64,000 nucleotides of DNA from Sphingomonas panacis (GCF_001717955.1 NZ_CP014168.1:2451501-2515500); one strand, 5' to 3'; positions 9,306-19,455 are shown, numbered from the stretch's first letter. Numbers and translations: made by a program. The notes: generated by a model not told the origin, from the letters alone.

Positions 9306-10720
9306 CGCGCCGCCCTCCCCAAACGTCGGGCAATTGGCAGCGATAGCAGCAGTAGACCCGCCAGCCATCCACCGAGCACCAGCAGGTTCGGCCAGATCAG
9401 CGCGGAAGGTGGTACGAAGGGGCGATAGCGGAAGCGGGGAATCGTCTTCCAATTGTCGGCGGAGACGCGAGGGTCCTCGCCGGCGTTAACGCTTGGGATC
9501 TTCTCCGCCTGCATCCAATTGAGCGCCTGCACGAACCGATAGCGGAACGCCTCTGACTGGTTGAGGAAGTCCTGATGAGCGGCCAGCCCCGTACCAGTAA
9601 GTGCCATCGACAACTGCCGAACCGCGATGAGCGGGCTGATCGTACCGAAGGCGCGGACGAAGCCGTTCTGCTCCGCCTCGCGCGCCGCCATCGCCTTTGC
9701 CGATCTGGCATAGAGGCCGGTTGTCAGCCGTTCGCCCTCCATGCCGACAAGGCCGGCATATTGGACGGGCATGTCCTCGACACGCGACACCCCGTACCGG
9801 GCCAGCGCGCGAGCCTTGAAATGGGCGAAATAGGGGTCGTCGGGATTATGTGCGTCGCCGATCTGCTTGAGATCCCGGTGGAGCGCGATGTCGGTTTCGA
9901 TCTTGCTCGGCAGCACGGTCCGGGTCGCCGCCACCTCGGGCAAGACTCGCGGCAGGAGAATCACCCCCACCATCCAGATTGCGACCAGCGCTACCAGAGC
10001 GTCCCGCGAACGGGTGACGAGTGCAGAGATCAGCACGGCCAGCATGGCCCAGAGCAGCAGCCATGCGGCGTACCCGATTCCAAGCAAGGCGACGGCATCC
10101 GTCGGGGCAACCGCACGTGCCGCCAGCCAGGCGAAGAGCAGGAACGCCGGCGTGCCGATCGCCAGTGCGATACCACCGTGGCCCAGCAGCTTCCCGGCGA
10201 GCAGTTGCGAACCGCTGACGCCCTGCGCCAGCATCAGCCGCAACGTGCCCGCTTCGCGCTCGCGCGCCACGCTGGTGAAAGCAAGGAAAATGAGCAGCAG
10301 CGGCGCCAGTGTCTGCAGCACGAACGCCGGGGTCAATTGGCCGAAACGGAGCAGCAGCGACGATTGCCGCGCCTCCGCGAAGTTTGCGCTGTTCTGCCGA
10401 TGCCCTTCGAGGAAGATCGTGTTGCCGGTGAAGCTGTCGACACCGAAATCGACGAACGCCAGCGGACTGAGCGGGCGGAACACGAACTGGCCATAGTGCA
10501 CCATCCGGTGGGGATGGCGCGCAGGTTGGTTGTCGAAGCCTGTATCTGCCGAGGCCTGATAGCGGGCGCGTTCCGCTTCGATACCAGCGCGGCGTTCGAA
10601 GCTGACCACGGCAGACACAACGATCAGCGCGACGAGAAGCAGCGTTGCAATGAGACCCGCGCGGTTTCTGGCGAGGCTACGCCATTCCTCGGCGGCAATG
10701 CGGATTACGGGTCCGTTCAT
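9302..10720 (-). CDS. ABC-2 type permease, DUF3526 family (first permease)
   Basis: A 472-residue membrane protein homologous in layout to the next gene: a helix at about 18-38, then a large periplasmic domain containing FRPLSPLAFVDFGVDSFTGNT, the permease signature AREREAGTLRLMLAQGVSG near residue 155, five or so helices, a second soluble domain and a final helix. ATGA overlaps at both ends (with the ATPase at 10717-10720 and with the second permease at 9302-9305) indicate translational coupling and equal production, as for a heterodimeric channel. The substrate is not visible. Divergent linkage with a TonB-dependent receptor suggests handling of a metal chelate or small peptide (inference). 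Confidence 0.85.
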   Translation of the reverse strand: MNGPVIRIAAEEWRSLARNRAGLIATLLLVALIVVSAVVSFERRAGIEAERARYQASADTGFDNQPARHPHRMVHYGQFVFRPLSPLAFVDFGVDSFTGNTIFLEGHRQNSANFAEARQSSLLLRFGQLTPAFVLQTLAPLLLIFLAFTSVAREREAGTLRLMLAQGVSGSQLLAGKLLGHGGIALAIGTPAFLLFAWLAARAVAPTDAVALLGIGYAAWLLLWAMLAVLISALVTRSRDALVALVAIWMVGVILLPRVLPEVAATRTVLPSKIETDIALHRDLKQIGDAHNPDDPYFAHFKARALARYGVSRVEDMPVQYAGLVGMEGERLTTGLYARSAKAMAAREAEQNGFVRAFGTISPLIAVRQLSMALTGTGLAAHQDFLNQSEAFRYRFVQALNWMQAEKIPSVNAGEDPRVSADNWKTIPRFRYRPFVPPSALIWPNLLVLGGWLAGLLLLSLPIARRLGRAAR

Positions 10721-11466
10721 GCCGCCGCCCTCGTGCCGGTATAGCGGGCGTGCAGAGCGTTGAGGTCGAACCGGGCAGCACCGTCTCCGGCAGCAAGCTC
10801 CTCCTCGATCCGCCCCGCGGAAAGGAAACCGATGCGGTTCGCAACGTCAACAGCGCTCAGCAAGTCATGGGTCACCATTAATATCGCGACCTTACGGTCA
10901 CGCGCCGTTTCAATCAGCCGGTTGAATTCCATGGTCGCACGTGGATCGAGCCCTGATGTCGGTTCGTCGAGCAGCAGCACGGGGACATGCCGCGCGAGCG
11001 CAAGGGCGATGGCCACCTTCTGCCGCATGCCTTTGGAGAAGCCGCCAACGCGCTGATTCCAGGCGTGATGAGGCAGGCCGACTGCGTCGAGGGCCGGCTC
11101 GACCACCGTCTTGCGCGACCTCTGCGCCCTGGCAAGGGAGAGGAAATAGTCGAGGTTCTCGCGCGCGCTCAGGTGGTCATACAAAGCCACGCTTTCAGGA
11201 ACATAAGCGAGCTGCGCGCGGGCCATCGCCGGATCGGCAGCGGGATCGATGCCACCGACCCGTACGCTTCCTGCGGATGGTACGATGAAGCCCAGCAATG
11301 CAGACAGCGTGGTCGACTTGCCAGCGCCATTGCCACCCAGAAGAGCGTAGATCTCGCCTGGCGCAACCGTCAGATCAAGGCCGCACAGCACCTCACGCTC
11401 GCCGTAGCTGTGCCGCAGCGCGCGCACTTCGATCGGCAGGTGAGCGCCCGCATCATTCGTCATCAT
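10717..11466 (-). CDS. ABC transporter ATP-binding protein
   Basis: A 249-residue cytoplasmic ATPase. Walker A is GGNGAGKST, the signature is GGFSKGMRQK (a variant LSGGQ as in ABC-2 exporters), Walker B is VLLLDEPTSGLDP and the switch histidine is in MVTHD. It powers the two DUF3526 permeases encoded downstream. Two Met codons in a row make the exact start uncertain by one residue. The start is about 110 bases from that of the divergent TonB-dependent receptor, so the two units may share a control region. I see no clear Fur or other operator there. Confidence 0.93.
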   Translation of the reverse strand: MMTNDAGAHLPIEVRALRHSYGEREVLCGLDLTVAPGEIYALLGGNGAGKSTTLSALLGFIVPSAGSVRVGGIDPAADPAMARAQLAYVPESVALYDHLSARENLDYFLSLARAQRSRKTVVEPALDAVGLPHHAWNQRVGGFSKGMRQKVAIALALARHVPVLLLDEPTSGLDPRATMEFNRLIETARDRKVAILMVTHDLLSAVDVANRIGFLSAGRIEEELAAGDGAARFDLNALHARYTGTRAAA

Positions 11467-11577
11467 CGTGTCACCATATTTTCATCTTGCACCGCAACAC
11501 GCGCTGTCTATGAGACGATGTATCATGACGCAAGGGCATTGGTGCCCTGCGTCTCCACATGCGACTTGGGGATAATC

Positions 11578-13698
11578 GTGGTCAGGGCAGTGTCGAACGT
11601 CGCGCGAAATCCGGAGAAAACGCGCTTGTCATCCTGGCGCCGGGCCGCTGGTGCCGCGATCTGTGTGCTGGCCTGTTCAGTCACGCCAGCTTTTGCTCGG
11701 GACGGTACGGAAGAGCGCAAACCAACGGTCGACGACATCGTCGTGCTCGGACAGCGCCGCCTCGATCGGACCAACGGATCGGACATCGTAACTGAGCGAA
11801 TGTCGCAGGCTAGCATCGCTCTCGATCGCAGCATTCTCGATGATTACGGCGTTCGCCGCCTGGCCGATGCCCTTGAGCTGGTCAGCGGCATCTCACAGCA
11901 GAACAATCTCGGTGGCCTGCGCGACAATTACGCGATCCGCGGATTCCTCGGCACGCCCGATACGGGTGCCGAGTATTTCGTTGATGGCTTCCTCGCCAAC
12001 CGTGGTTTTGGACCGCCGCGTGATCCCGCCACCGTCGAACGGATCGAGGTGCTCAAGGGGCCGGTCGGCGCCGTGTTCGGATCGGTGGACCCGGCCGGGG
12101 TCATCAACGTCGTCACCAAGAAGCCGCGATTTCGCAATGGCGGCAATCTCACCGCGAGCGGCGGTTCGTTTGGTACTTACCGGCTGGAAGGCGACGTTGA
12201 GTCAGTGCTCTCCCGGACGTTTTCAATCCGTCTGGTCGGCGCACTCGAAAACAGCGACGGCTTTCGAGACTATGTGGACCTGAGACGGCGTCTTTTTGCA
12301 CCGTCGCTGAGCTGGCGGCCGATCGACGGCACCACGCTGACCTATCAGGGCGAATATATTCAGTTCCGCTCGCCGTTCGATCGCGGCGTCCCGGCAATCA
12401 ATGGGGATAGCGAGGCAGTACCACGCGATCGTTTTCTGGGAGAGCCTGGCGACGGTCGCGTGTCATCCAGCAACTGGCGCCACGAACTGACGCTGGAGCA
12501 GGATTTGGGAGGCGGCTGGAGCTTGGTAGGCGGCACGGCCTATCGCGACGCCCGCATCCGGGGCTTCTCCAGCGAAGCGTCGACACTGCTGCCGGATGGC
12601 ACGGTCCGTCGTCAACGCCGTTTCCGCGACTGGAATTTGACGGATTGGTCGGGGCGGGCGGAGGTACGTGGCACCATCAAAGCCTTCGGCACGCACCAAC
12701 CGAGCTTCGGCGTGACACTCTACGATCTCGACTTTGACACCTTCCAGGAGCGATTCCGGCCGAGCGTTGCCCAGCCTTACCCGATCAACGTTTTCGATCC
12801 GGTCTATGGCGGCACCGCCGGACCACTGACCCCATTCACGGTCACCAACGAACGTCGTAAAGCCGTTGCCATCTACGGCCAGGACATGTGGGAACTGACG
12901 GACTCGCTCAGTGCGGTCGGCGGCCTGCGCTACGAGCACCTTAATCAGCGCATCGACAATTTGCGTTCGGGCCAACTCAGCCGCCTGAGACGCGATCCGG
13001 TCGAGTTTCGTGCTGGCATTCGGTACCGTCCCGATCCGCGCATTGCCTTCCATGCCAATTGGGGCGAGGGCTCGCGCGCTAATTCAAGTGTTGGACGACT
13101 GGGAGAGGCGTTCGCGCCGGAAACCGGGCGTGGCTATGAGGTCGGCGCCAAGCTCGTCCTGCCATCGCTTCGCGCTGCGGTGAGCTGGTTCGATGTCTCC
13201 AAGCGCAACATCCTTGCGACCGATCCGATCGACGTGAACTTCCTCGCGACGGTGGGACGTATTCGGTCGCGCGGCGTCGAAGTGGATGGTGAGATCGATC
13301 TGGCGCCTCGCGTGCGGCTGATCGGCAACTATGCCTTCACGGACGCCGCTGCCCGCGATCCGGCATTTCCCAGCGCCGACGTCCTCAACGTTCCACGCCA
13401 CTCCGGCACACTCCAACTGTTCGCCAACGTTCCTCTAGCGGGTCGCGATCTCGCTATGAGTGCGGGCGGGACCTACGTCGGCTCGCGTGCTGCTGCGCTC
13501 GATGGCGGCAACCTGCGGCTGGACAGCTATGTGAAAGCCAAAGCCAGCATCGCGTATCCGGTCACCGAACGGCTGGTTGCACGCATTGAGGTCGATAACA
13601 TCCTCGATCAGACTTATGCCCAGAGCAGCTATAGCGCCTTGTGGATTTACCCCGGTGCGCCACGCTCCGTTCTGTTCTCTTTGGCGGCGCGATTCTAA
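11578..13698 (+). CDS. TonB-dependent siderophore-type receptor
   Basis: Outer-membrane transporter of about 706 residues. After a signal peptide (arginines, then a hydrophobic stretch AAGAAICVLACSVTPAFA) comes a plug domain with YAIRGF, FVDGF and RIEVLKGPVGAVFGSVDPAGVINVVTKKP, then a 22-strand barrel ending in a terminal phenylalanine (SLAARF). These plug motifs are those of ferric-siderophore receptors. No FecA-like signalling extension is seen. The frame stays open far upstream. I choose GTG at 11578 because GGGGA precedes it and gives a 40-residue signal; ATG at 11518 is the alternative. It faces the ABC operon, which suggests one uptake or export system. Confidence 0.88.
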   Translation: MVRAVSNVARNPEKTRLSSWRRAAGAAICVLACSVTPAFARDGTEERKPTVDDIVVLGQRRLDRTNGSDIVTERMSQASIALDRSILDDYGVRRLADALELVSGISQQNNLGGLRDNYAIRGFLGTPDTGAEYFVDGFLANRGFGPPRDPATVERIEVLKGPVGAVFGSVDPAGVINVVTKKPRFRNGGNLTASGGSFGTYRLEGDVESVLSRTFSIRLVGALENSDGFRDYVDLRRRLFAPSLSWRPIDGTTLTYQGEYIQFRSPFDRGVPAINGDSEAVPRDRFLGEPGDGRVSSSNWRHELTLEQDLGGGWSLVGGTAYRDARIRGFSSEASTLLPDGTVRRQRRFRDWNLTDWSGRAEVRGTIKAFGTHQPSFGVTLYDLDFDTFQERFRPSVAQPYPINVFDPVYGGTAGPLTPFTVTNERRKAVAIYGQDMWELTDSLSAVGGLRYEHLNQRIDNLRSGQLSRLRRDPVEFRAGIRYRPDPRIAFHANWGEGSRANSSVGRLGEAFAPETGRGYEVGAKLVLPSLRAAVSWFDVSKRNILATDPIDVNFLATVGRIRSRGVEVDGEIDLAPRVRLIGNYAFTDAAARDPAFPSADVLNVPRHSGTLQLFANVPLAGRDLAMSAGGTYVGSRAAALDGGNLRLDSYVKAKASIAYPVTERLVARIEVDNILDQTYAQSSYSALWIYPGAPRSVLFSLAARF

Positions 13699-13819
13699 GA
13701 ACCCGCTCAGGTGGAGCTTCACGGCAGCTCGGCACGTCCCGTGCGCCATTGTAACGCAATATATGCGCAAATCAGCTGGAACGGTTGTCTGCAGGGCTAG
13801 GCTTACAAGAGAAACCCAC

Positions 13820-13885
13820 ATGCGATCCATCATTGCTGCTACGGCTATTCTCGCGCGAAACACGCGCGGAGGACAATCGCCATGA
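13820..13885 (+). CDS. Possible 21-residue leader ORF coupled to phosphoketolase
   Basis: An ATG at 13820 opens a short frame starting [12 protein letters not shown] whose TGA overlaps the start codon of the next gene (ATGA at 13882-13885). A small inverted repeat (CGCGCG at 13852-13857 and 13863-13868, loop AAACA) reaches into the GGAGGA ribosome binding site at 13868-13873. Translation of the short frame could open this stem. It could be a regulatory leader, a relic of a secreted protein, or chance; weak evidence. Confidence 0.25.
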   Translation: MRSIIAATAILARNTRGGQSP

Positions 13886-16296
13886 CCAACGGTGCATTAC
13901 ACCCGGCTGATCCTCTCGCCGCGGCGGTCTCCATAACGGCAACGGAGCGCCCGCTTTCAGACGACATGCTCCGTCGAATGGATGGATACTGGCGAGCCGC
14001 GAACTATCTGTCGGTCGGGCAGATTTATCTGCGGAGCAATCCGATGCTCGATGAACCGCTCGCGATCAAGCATGTGAAGGCTCGGCTGCTCGGACATTGG
14101 GGAACGACGCCGGGGCTGAACATGCTCTACGTCCACCTCAATCGGGTCATTGTCGAGCGCGAACTCGACATGATCGCGATCATCGGCCCGGGGCATGGCG
14201 GCCCAGGGCTTGTCGCCAACACCTATCTCGAAGGCTCCTACACCGAACGCTATCCTGCGATCGAGCGCAGCCGCGGCGGCATGGACCGCTTATTCCGGCA
14301 GTTCTCCTGGCCCGGCGGCATTCCGAGCCATGTCGCCCCTGAGACGCCGGGATCGATCCACGAAGGCGGAGAGCTCGGCTATTCGCTGGCCCACGCCTTC
14401 GGTGCGGTGTTCGACAATCCCGACGTGATCGTCGCCTGCGTGGTCGGCGACGGCGAGGCCGAGACCGGCGCGCTGGCGACGAGCTGGCACAGCAACAAGT
14501 TCCTCAATCCGGCGCGCGATGGCGCGGTGCTGCCGATCCTGCATCTCAACGGCTTCAAGATCGCCAACCCGACCGTGCTCGCGCGGATTGGTCGCGACGA
14601 GTTGACCGACCTCTTGCGCGGCTATGGGTATGAGCCGCACTTCGTCGAGGGCGACGTTCCGGCCGATGTGCATCAGTTGCTCGCAGCGACACTGGATACT
14701 GTGCTCGATCGCATCGCTGCGATCCAGTCTGCGGCCCGGACGGACGGTGAGGTCGGCGCGCGACCGCGCTGGCCGATGATCGTCCTGAGGACACCAAAGG
14801 GCTGGACAGGGCCGAAGGTCGTCGATGGCAAGCCGGTCGAGGGGACGTGGCGTGCGCATCAGGTTCCCATCGCCGATTTCAACGATCCGGAGCATCTGCG
14901 GCAGCTCGAGGCGTGGCTGCGGAGCTATCGCCCCGACGAGCTGTTCGATGAAGGCGGCAAGTTCCGCGAAGAGTTTGCCGCGCTCGCCCCGACGGGCCAT
15001 CGGCGTATGGGATCGAACCCGCATGCCAATGGCGGGGAATTGATGAAGCCGCTGTCGCTGCCGGATTTCCGCGACTACGCGGTCGTGCAGTCGGAGCCTG
15101 GTGCGGTGAAGGCCGCGGCGACCGCGACGCTGGGCGGCTATCTGCGCGACGTCATGGCGCTCAACGCTGACGCTGCCAATTTCCGCCTGTTCGGCCCCGA
15201 TGAGACCGCATCGAACCGCCTGCAGGCGGTTTACGAGGTGACGGGCAAGGCGTGGATGGCCGAAACGGAGGCGAACGATACCGATCTCAGTTGCGACGGT
15301 CGCGTCATGGAGGTCCTGAGCGAGCATCTCTGTCAGGGCTGGCTCGAGGGCTACCTGCTGACCGGGCGCCACGGATTGTTCTCATGCTACGAGGCGTTTG
15401 TGCACATCGTCGATTCGATGTTCAATCAGCATGCCAAGTGGCTCAAGGTCACGCGGACCATCCCGTGGCGCAAGCCGATCGCGTCGCTCAACTATTTGCT
15501 GACGTCGCATGTCTGGCGGCAGGACCATAACGGCCTATCGCACCAGGACCCGGGCTTCCTGGATCATGTCGCTAGCAAGAAGGCTGACGTGGTACGGATT
15601 TACCTGCCGCCCGACGCCAACTGCCTGTTGTCGGTGGCGGATCACTGTTTGCGCAGCCGCAATTATGTGAACGTGATTGTCGCCGGCAAGCAGCCCGAGG
15701 CGAATTGGCTGAGCATCGACGACGCCGTCCGCCACTGCACCGCCGGGGCTGGCGTCTGGGAATGGGCCAGCGATGAAGGCGAGCCCGATGTCGTGATGGC
15801 GTGCGCTGGCGACGTGCCGACGCTGGAGACGATGGCGGCGGTGATGCTGCTGCGCGACTATGTACCCGACATCCGCATCCGCGTCGTCAACGTGGTCGAC
15901 CTGATGGTGCTCCAGCCGCAGTCGGAGCATCCGCACGGGCTCGACGAGCGCGCTTTCGATGCGCTGTTCACCACCGACAAGCCGGTGATCTTCGCCTTTC
16001 ACGGCTATCCCGCGCTGATCCACAAGTTGACCTACCGTCGGACCAACCACCACAATATCCATGTCCGCGGGTATAAGGACGAGGGCACGACAACGACGCC
16101 ATTCGACATGGTCGTGCTCAACGATCTCGATCGCTACCGTCTGGCGCTCGATGCGATCGAGCGGATACCGCGGCTGCGCGACCGGCTGCCAGACGAGACG
16201 GCGCGCTATTGGGCGCTGATCGAGCGGCACAAGCTGCATGTCTATGAAGAGGGCGACGACCTGCCCGAGATCCGCGACTGGCAATGGCGGCGGTGA
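13882..16296 (+). CDS. xfp: Phosphoketolase (xylulose-5-P / fructose-6-P)
   Basis: A thiamine-diphosphate enzyme of 804 residues that splits xylulose-5-phosphate (and usually fructose-6-phosphate) with phosphate to give acetyl-phosphate. The full family length is present. Motifs seen include the N-terminal [10 protein letters not shown] and HWGTTPGLN, the TPP-binding [20 protein letters not shown], and [12 protein letters not shown]. The strong ribosome site GGAGGA lies 8 bases before the ATG. It overlaps acetate kinase by 13 bases in another frame, so acetyl-phosphate is likely converted at once to acetate and ATP. Phosphoketolase is not a core enzyme of sphingomonads; here it is part of an accessory cluster. 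Confidence 0.96.
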   Translation: MTNGALHPADPLAAAVSITATERPLSDDMLRRMDGYWRAANYLSVGQIYLRSNPMLDEPLAIKHVKARLLGHWGTTPGLNMLYVHLNRVIVERELDMIAIIGPGHGGPGLVANTYLEGSYTERYPAIERSRGGMDRLFRQFSWPGGIPSHVAPETPGSIHEGGELGYSLAHAFGAVFDNPDVIVACVVGDGEAETGALATSWHSNKFLNPARDGAVLPILHLNGFKIANPTVLARIGRDELTDLLRGYGYEPHFVEGDVPADVHQLLAATLDTVLDRIAAIQSAARTDGEVGARPRWPMIVLRTPKGWTGPKVVDGKPVEGTWRAHQVPIADFNDPEHLRQLEAWLRSYRPDELFDEGGKFREEFAALAPTGHRRMGSNPHANGGELMKPLSLPDFRDYAVVQSEPGAVKAAATATLGGYLRDVMALNADAANFRLFGPDETASNRLQAVYEVTGKAWMAETEANDTDLSCDGRVMEVLSEHLCQGWLEGYLLTGRHGLFSCYEAFVHIVDSMFNQHAKWLKVTRTIPWRKPIASLNYLLTSHVWRQDHNGLSHQDPGFLDHVASKKADVVRIYLPPDANCLLSVADHCLRSRNYVNVIVAGKQPEANWLSIDDAVRHCTAGAGVWEWASDEGEPDVVMACAGDVPTLETMAAVMLLRDYVPDIRIRVVNVVDLMVLQPQSEHPHGLDERAFDALFTTDKPVIFAFHGYPALIHKLTYRRTNHHNIHVRGYKDEGTTTTPFDMVVLNDLDRYRLALDAIERIPRLRDRLPDETARYWALIERHKLHVYEEGDDLPEIRDWQWRR

Positions 16297-17381
16297 GCGC
16301 GGTGGAGAGTCCGCGGCGGACCGGCGTGCTTACGCTCAACGAGGGGTCTTCCTCGCTCAAGTTCGGCTTCTATGCGGCCGGACCGGACGGGGTCGAGGAA
16401 TGCACGTCGGGGGAAGTGGAGGGGGCGCAGCCAGCCGATCTGTTCGACCGGATCGATGCGGACCTTGACGGCGCGCGTCCCGCGGCGATCGGACACCGCA
16501 TCGTCCATGGCGGGCCGGAGCTGTTCGATCCTGTCGAAATCGATGGGAGCGTCCTGGCACGGCTGGAGCGGGCGACGGCGTTCGCGCCGCTGCACGGCCC
16601 GGCCGCGCTGTCGCTGATCCGCGCAGCACAGGCGCGGTACCCGGACGTGCCGCAGATCGCCTGCTTCGACACGGGCTTTCACAAGGGGCTGGAGAAGGTC
16701 GCCGCGGTTCTCCCGATTCCGAAGGCGTTCCGGGCGGATGGCGTACGCCGTTACGGCTTCCACGGCCTGTCGTGCCAATCGATCGTCCACCAGCTCGGGC
16801 AGGATTTACCCGATCGGCTCATCATTGCCCACCTCGGGAGCGGCGCCAGCATAACCGCGGTTAGGAAAGGGAGGTCGATCGACACAAGCATGGGTCTGAC
16901 GCCGTCGGGCGGCATCGTCATGGCGTCACGCTCCGGGGATATCGATCCCGGCCTGCTGCTCTATCTCATGCGCGAGCGGGGTATGGATGCAGCCGCGATT
17001 GAAAATATGGTTGATCGTCGCTCGGGGCTGCTCGGTGTCTCCGGGGTATCGGGCGACCTGCGTAAGCTGCATGCTGCCGCTGCGACGAACGCCGATGCGG
17101 CCTTGGCAATCGCGGCTTTCTGCCGCTCGGCTGCAAAGCAGATCGCGGCAATGATGGTTTCATTGGGCGGCGCGGATATGATCGTCTTCACCGCCGGGAT
17201 CGGCGAAAACGATGCCGTCGTCCGCTCCACCATTTGCGCGGATCTCGATTGGGCGGGTGTTTCGACGGACTCTGCCGCTACGGATGTACGTGTCGTCGTG
17301 CGGGTCTTGCCTTCCCAGGAAGGTGCTGAAATGGCGCGAGCGGTTTTCGCCCTCACAAACAGCGCGAACGGCCCTCACTAG
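16284..17381 (+). CDS. ackA: Acetate kinase, short form
   Basis: Transfers phosphate from acetyl-phosphate to ADP, giving acetate and ATP. Motifs: [13 protein letters not shown] (the usual Cys of NCGSSS is Glu here), [36 protein letters not shown] and [11 protein letters not shown]. At 365 residues it is shorter than the roughly 400 of the common enzyme. The start overlaps the phosphoketolase end, indicating translational coupling. No phosphotransacetylase gene is adjacent, so the pair forms a short route from sugar phosphate to acetate. Cytoplasmic. Confidence 0.93.
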   Translation: MAAVSAVESPRRTGVLTLNEGSSSLKFGFYAAGPDGVEECTSGEVEGAQPADLFDRIDADLDGARPAAIGHRIVHGGPELFDPVEIDGSVLARLERATAFAPLHGPAALSLIRAAQARYPDVPQIACFDTGFHKGLEKVAAVLPIPKAFRADGVRRYGFHGLSCQSIVHQLGQDLPDRLIIAHLGSGASITAVRKGRSIDTSMGLTPSGGIVMASRSGDIDPGLLLYLMRERGMDAAAIENMVDRRSGLLGVSGVSGDLRKLHAAAATNADAALAIAAFCRSAAKQIAAMMVSLGGADMIVFTAGIGENDAVVRSTICADLDWAGVSTDSAATDVRVVVRVLPSQEGAEMARAVFALTNSANGPH

Positions 17382-17517
17382 CCTTACTTTGGCTGTCGGG
17401 CTGCTACCCGGCATTGTACGGCCGTGTGTCCCTTCCCATATATGCTATATCGCGCCAACGCTCCGGGCCGGCGACGACTGAGAGATGTGATGCTCCCGCT
17501 CGAATTGGGGTGCGCGC

Positions 17518-17730
17518 ATGTCTCGGGCCATGAATTTGAAAGTTTCACCAGCGGATGTGACCGCGATGTGCGACCGGCACAACGTCGCCATCAGCGCCAT
17601 CGAACCGCTTCCCGATGGCGGAACGCGTGTCGTGCTGACGAATGCAGCCGGTGCAGCGACGATTGCGAACCTGTTCAAGACCAAAGTCATCACCGGCACG
17701 GTACGGCGCACCTCGTTCTTCGCAGGCTGA
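17518..17730 (+). CDS. Small conserved-looking protein of unknown function
   Basis: A 70-residue protein (MSRAMNLKVSPADVTAMCD...). It shows a regular alternation of hydrophobic and polar residues, a central strand TRVVLTNAAGA and a basic tail. No membrane segment, no metal motif except a lone Cys. It lies between acetate kinase and another small basic protein on the same strand, with codon use like its neighbours, so I think it is real. Function not recognised. Confidence 0.6.
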   Translation: MSRAMNLKVSPADVTAMCDRHNVAISAIEPLPDGGTRVVLTNAAGAATIANLFKTKVITGTVRRTSFFAG

Positions 17731-17768
17731 CAGCCGCCTGCGCACCTCAAGACGACAAGGAACACATC

Positions 17769-17888
17769 GTGGCCAAAGCCCAGAAGCGTGGAAACAAGGA
17801 AGTGCGCAAGCCCAAGAAGGTCGAAGTCAAGCCGATCGCGGCGATGGCGTCGGAGAAGAATGCCGTCAAGTTGAACGTCAAGTCGTAA
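17769..17888 (+). CDS. Tiny lysine-rich protein, 39 residues
   Basis: A GTG start at 17769 preceded by AAGGA gives a 39-residue protein starting VAKAQKRGNKEVRKPKKVE and ending LNVKS, with about a third basic residues. Very similar short proteins of the pattern MAKGQxRSNKExxKPKK are widespread in alphaproteobacteria, though their function is unknown to me. It may bind nucleic acid or ribosomes (inference from charge only). Confidence 0.65.
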   Translation: MAKAQKRGNKEVRKPKKVEVKPIAAMASEKNAVKLNVKS

Positions 17889-18055
17889 GGTTCGATTTGA
17901 AGTATTAAGCGATGCTGTTTGGTATGACCCAGCCACCTTCACCAAGAGGCGGATGGATCACATGGACTGGTGTCGCCGGGTCCGCGATCGATGGGCCACG
18001 TCATCGATGTGATATTGCGGCCCCGGCCGCCCGTTCGCGAATATGGCGACGGGCG

Positions 18056-19153
18056 TTACTGCCGCCCGCCGGGCACACGCGCCGCTCGCGCGTCCCGCTG
18101 CCGTCCGAGATGGCGGTGGATCGTGCTGCGATGAATTCCCAGATGCCGTGCCGCCTTGCTGATGTTGCCGCGTGCCTCCGCCAGCGCTGCTTCGATGAGT
18201 TCGGCGTCGCGTATCGCGAACGCGTTGTTTTTGTGGCCGGAACCGTCGTCGAAATGCGCGCTGGCCAGCCCAGATCTGTCCGCAGGCGCATCCCATCGGC
18301 CGACCGCGCTGGCGCCGGTTCCCAGCCGTAATTCCAGAACAGCGCCATGATGCGCGCGTTCTTCGAACAATTCCTCGATGGAGCTTTCGTCGAGCGCATC
18401 CCAATGACGATCGACCAGCGCCAGTCCGCGGCGATTGCCGGCCACCAGCCGATCCTCGCGGAACACCAGAATGCCTTCGCGACTGCTGCCCAGCATCGCG
18501 GGATCGTCATGGAAGCGCAGCACGCGGCAGTCGTCGAACCGCTGGCGGAAGAGCCGATGCTCGATCTGGTCGACCGCCATGCGGATCATGCCGAGTGCGT
18601 GGCCGTGGCCGATCGTGGATGGGCCCGAAATGTCGAGCGCGCCGATGATCGCGCCGCGTGGGTCCATGATCGGCGTGCAGGCGCAACTCAGGACACCGTG
18701 CCCGGCGAAGAAATGTTCCGATCCGTGTACGGCAACCGGCTTGCGCTCGGCGATGGCGGTGCCGATCGCGTTGGTTCCGGTGCTCGCCTCCTTCCACGAA
18801 ACGCCCGGTTGCAGCGCCACCTGCGCCGCGCGTGCGGCGAAGCCGAGATCGCCCAGCGTATCGAGGATCATGCCGTCGCCATCGGCGAGGATCACGACGC
18901 TGCCGGTCTCCCGCGCTTCGCCGGCCAGTGTCTCCAGTTCGGGCCGGCAGAGCCGGCGCAGCGCATTGTGCCGCTCACGCAAGGCGCGCAGCTCGCCGTC
19001 GGGGAGCGGCGCGAGCGACGGCAGGCGTTGCCCCAGCCCGAGGTCGGTGCAGCGGATCCACGATTGCAGCACCGGCGGACGTACCGTCGTGACGGGTAGG
19101 CGGCCCTCGCCGAAAAAGGCTTCGCGTGCCGAATCGATGCCGACGGTGTCCAT
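18056..19153 (-). CDS. GAF-Fis transcriptional regulator lacking the AAA+ domain (AcoR-like)
   Basis: A 365-residue regulator. The N-terminal half (about 65-200) is the GAF sensor of AcoR-type activators: SW near residue 32, PGVSWKEASTGTNAIGTA, then HFFAGHGVLSCACTPI and GALDISG. The C-terminus (about 308-350) is a Fis-type helix-turn-helix, EALAEARGNISKAARHLGIHRSTIHRHL. Full AcoR proteins have a sigma-54 AAA+ domain of about 230 residues between these parts; it is absent here, with a PAS-like stretch in its place. I choose the Met at 19153 because the sequence before it is not protein-like. It is transcribed away from the aldehyde and alcohol dehydrogenase genes and probably controls them through the palindromes at 19288-19336. 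Confidence 0.88.
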   Translation of the reverse strand: MDTVGIDSAREAFFGEGRLPVTTVRPPVLQSWIRCTDLGLGQRLPSLAPLPDGELRALRERHNALRRLCRPELETLAGEARETGSVVILADGDGMILDTLGDLGFAARAAQVALQPGVSWKEASTGTNAIGTAIAERKPVAVHGSEHFFAGHGVLSCACTPIMDPRGAIIGALDISGPSTIGHGHALGMIRMAVDQIEHRLFRQRFDDCRVLRFHDDPAMLGSSREGILVFREDRLVAGNRRGLALVDRHWDALDESSIEELFEERAHHGAVLELRLGTGASAVGRWDAPADRSGLASAHFDDGSGHKNNAFAIRDAELIEAALAEARGNISKAARHLGIHRSTIHRHLGRQRDARAARVPGGRQ

Positions 19154-19287
19154 CGCTGCTCCAACTCTCCTGAGTCTCGTGGCGCGGTCTGGTGCCGCAT
19201 CCTGCGCCCGATAATAGCGCGTTTCGCGCGGACACCAAATGTCCGACTCACCGGATCGCGCCGCACGGCACTTCGGCGCGGGCCACC

Positions 19288-19336
19288 TGTCGCAACATGC
19301 GACACATCGTCGATCAAGGTGTCGCGCGCTGCGCCA
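19288..19336. promoter_or_regulatory. Tandem palindromes, candidate operator
   Basis: Site 1 (19288-19304) is a perfect dyad TGTCGCA-ACA-TGCGACA. Site 2 (19320-19336) is TGTCGCG-CGC-TGCGCCA, the same layout with two mismatched pairs. The centres (19296 and 19328) are 32 bases apart, close to three helical turns, so dimers would sit on the same face. The pair lies between the divergent GAF-Fis regulator and the aldehyde dehydrogenase gene. I infer a binding site for that regulator. Confidence 0.6.
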
Positions 19337-19455
19337 GATGCGCCACATCGCGGGCAAAAATTCCGCCGCGAACCGTGCCGGATCGGGGTCGGCCGATTGT
19401 CAGCCGGCGCGACAAGGCGTTTCCTTAGTCCAACAACAAGGACGAGGAGAGGCAC

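Noticed and set aside
10987..11577. Long upstream extension of the TonB receptor frame
   Set aside because: It overlaps the ABC ATPase gene on the other strand, and the signal peptide shows that the protein starts near 11578 (or 11518).
14290..15372. 360-codon frame antisense to phosphoketolase
   Set aside because: High-GC shadow frame: the opposite strand has the intact enzyme with all motifs.
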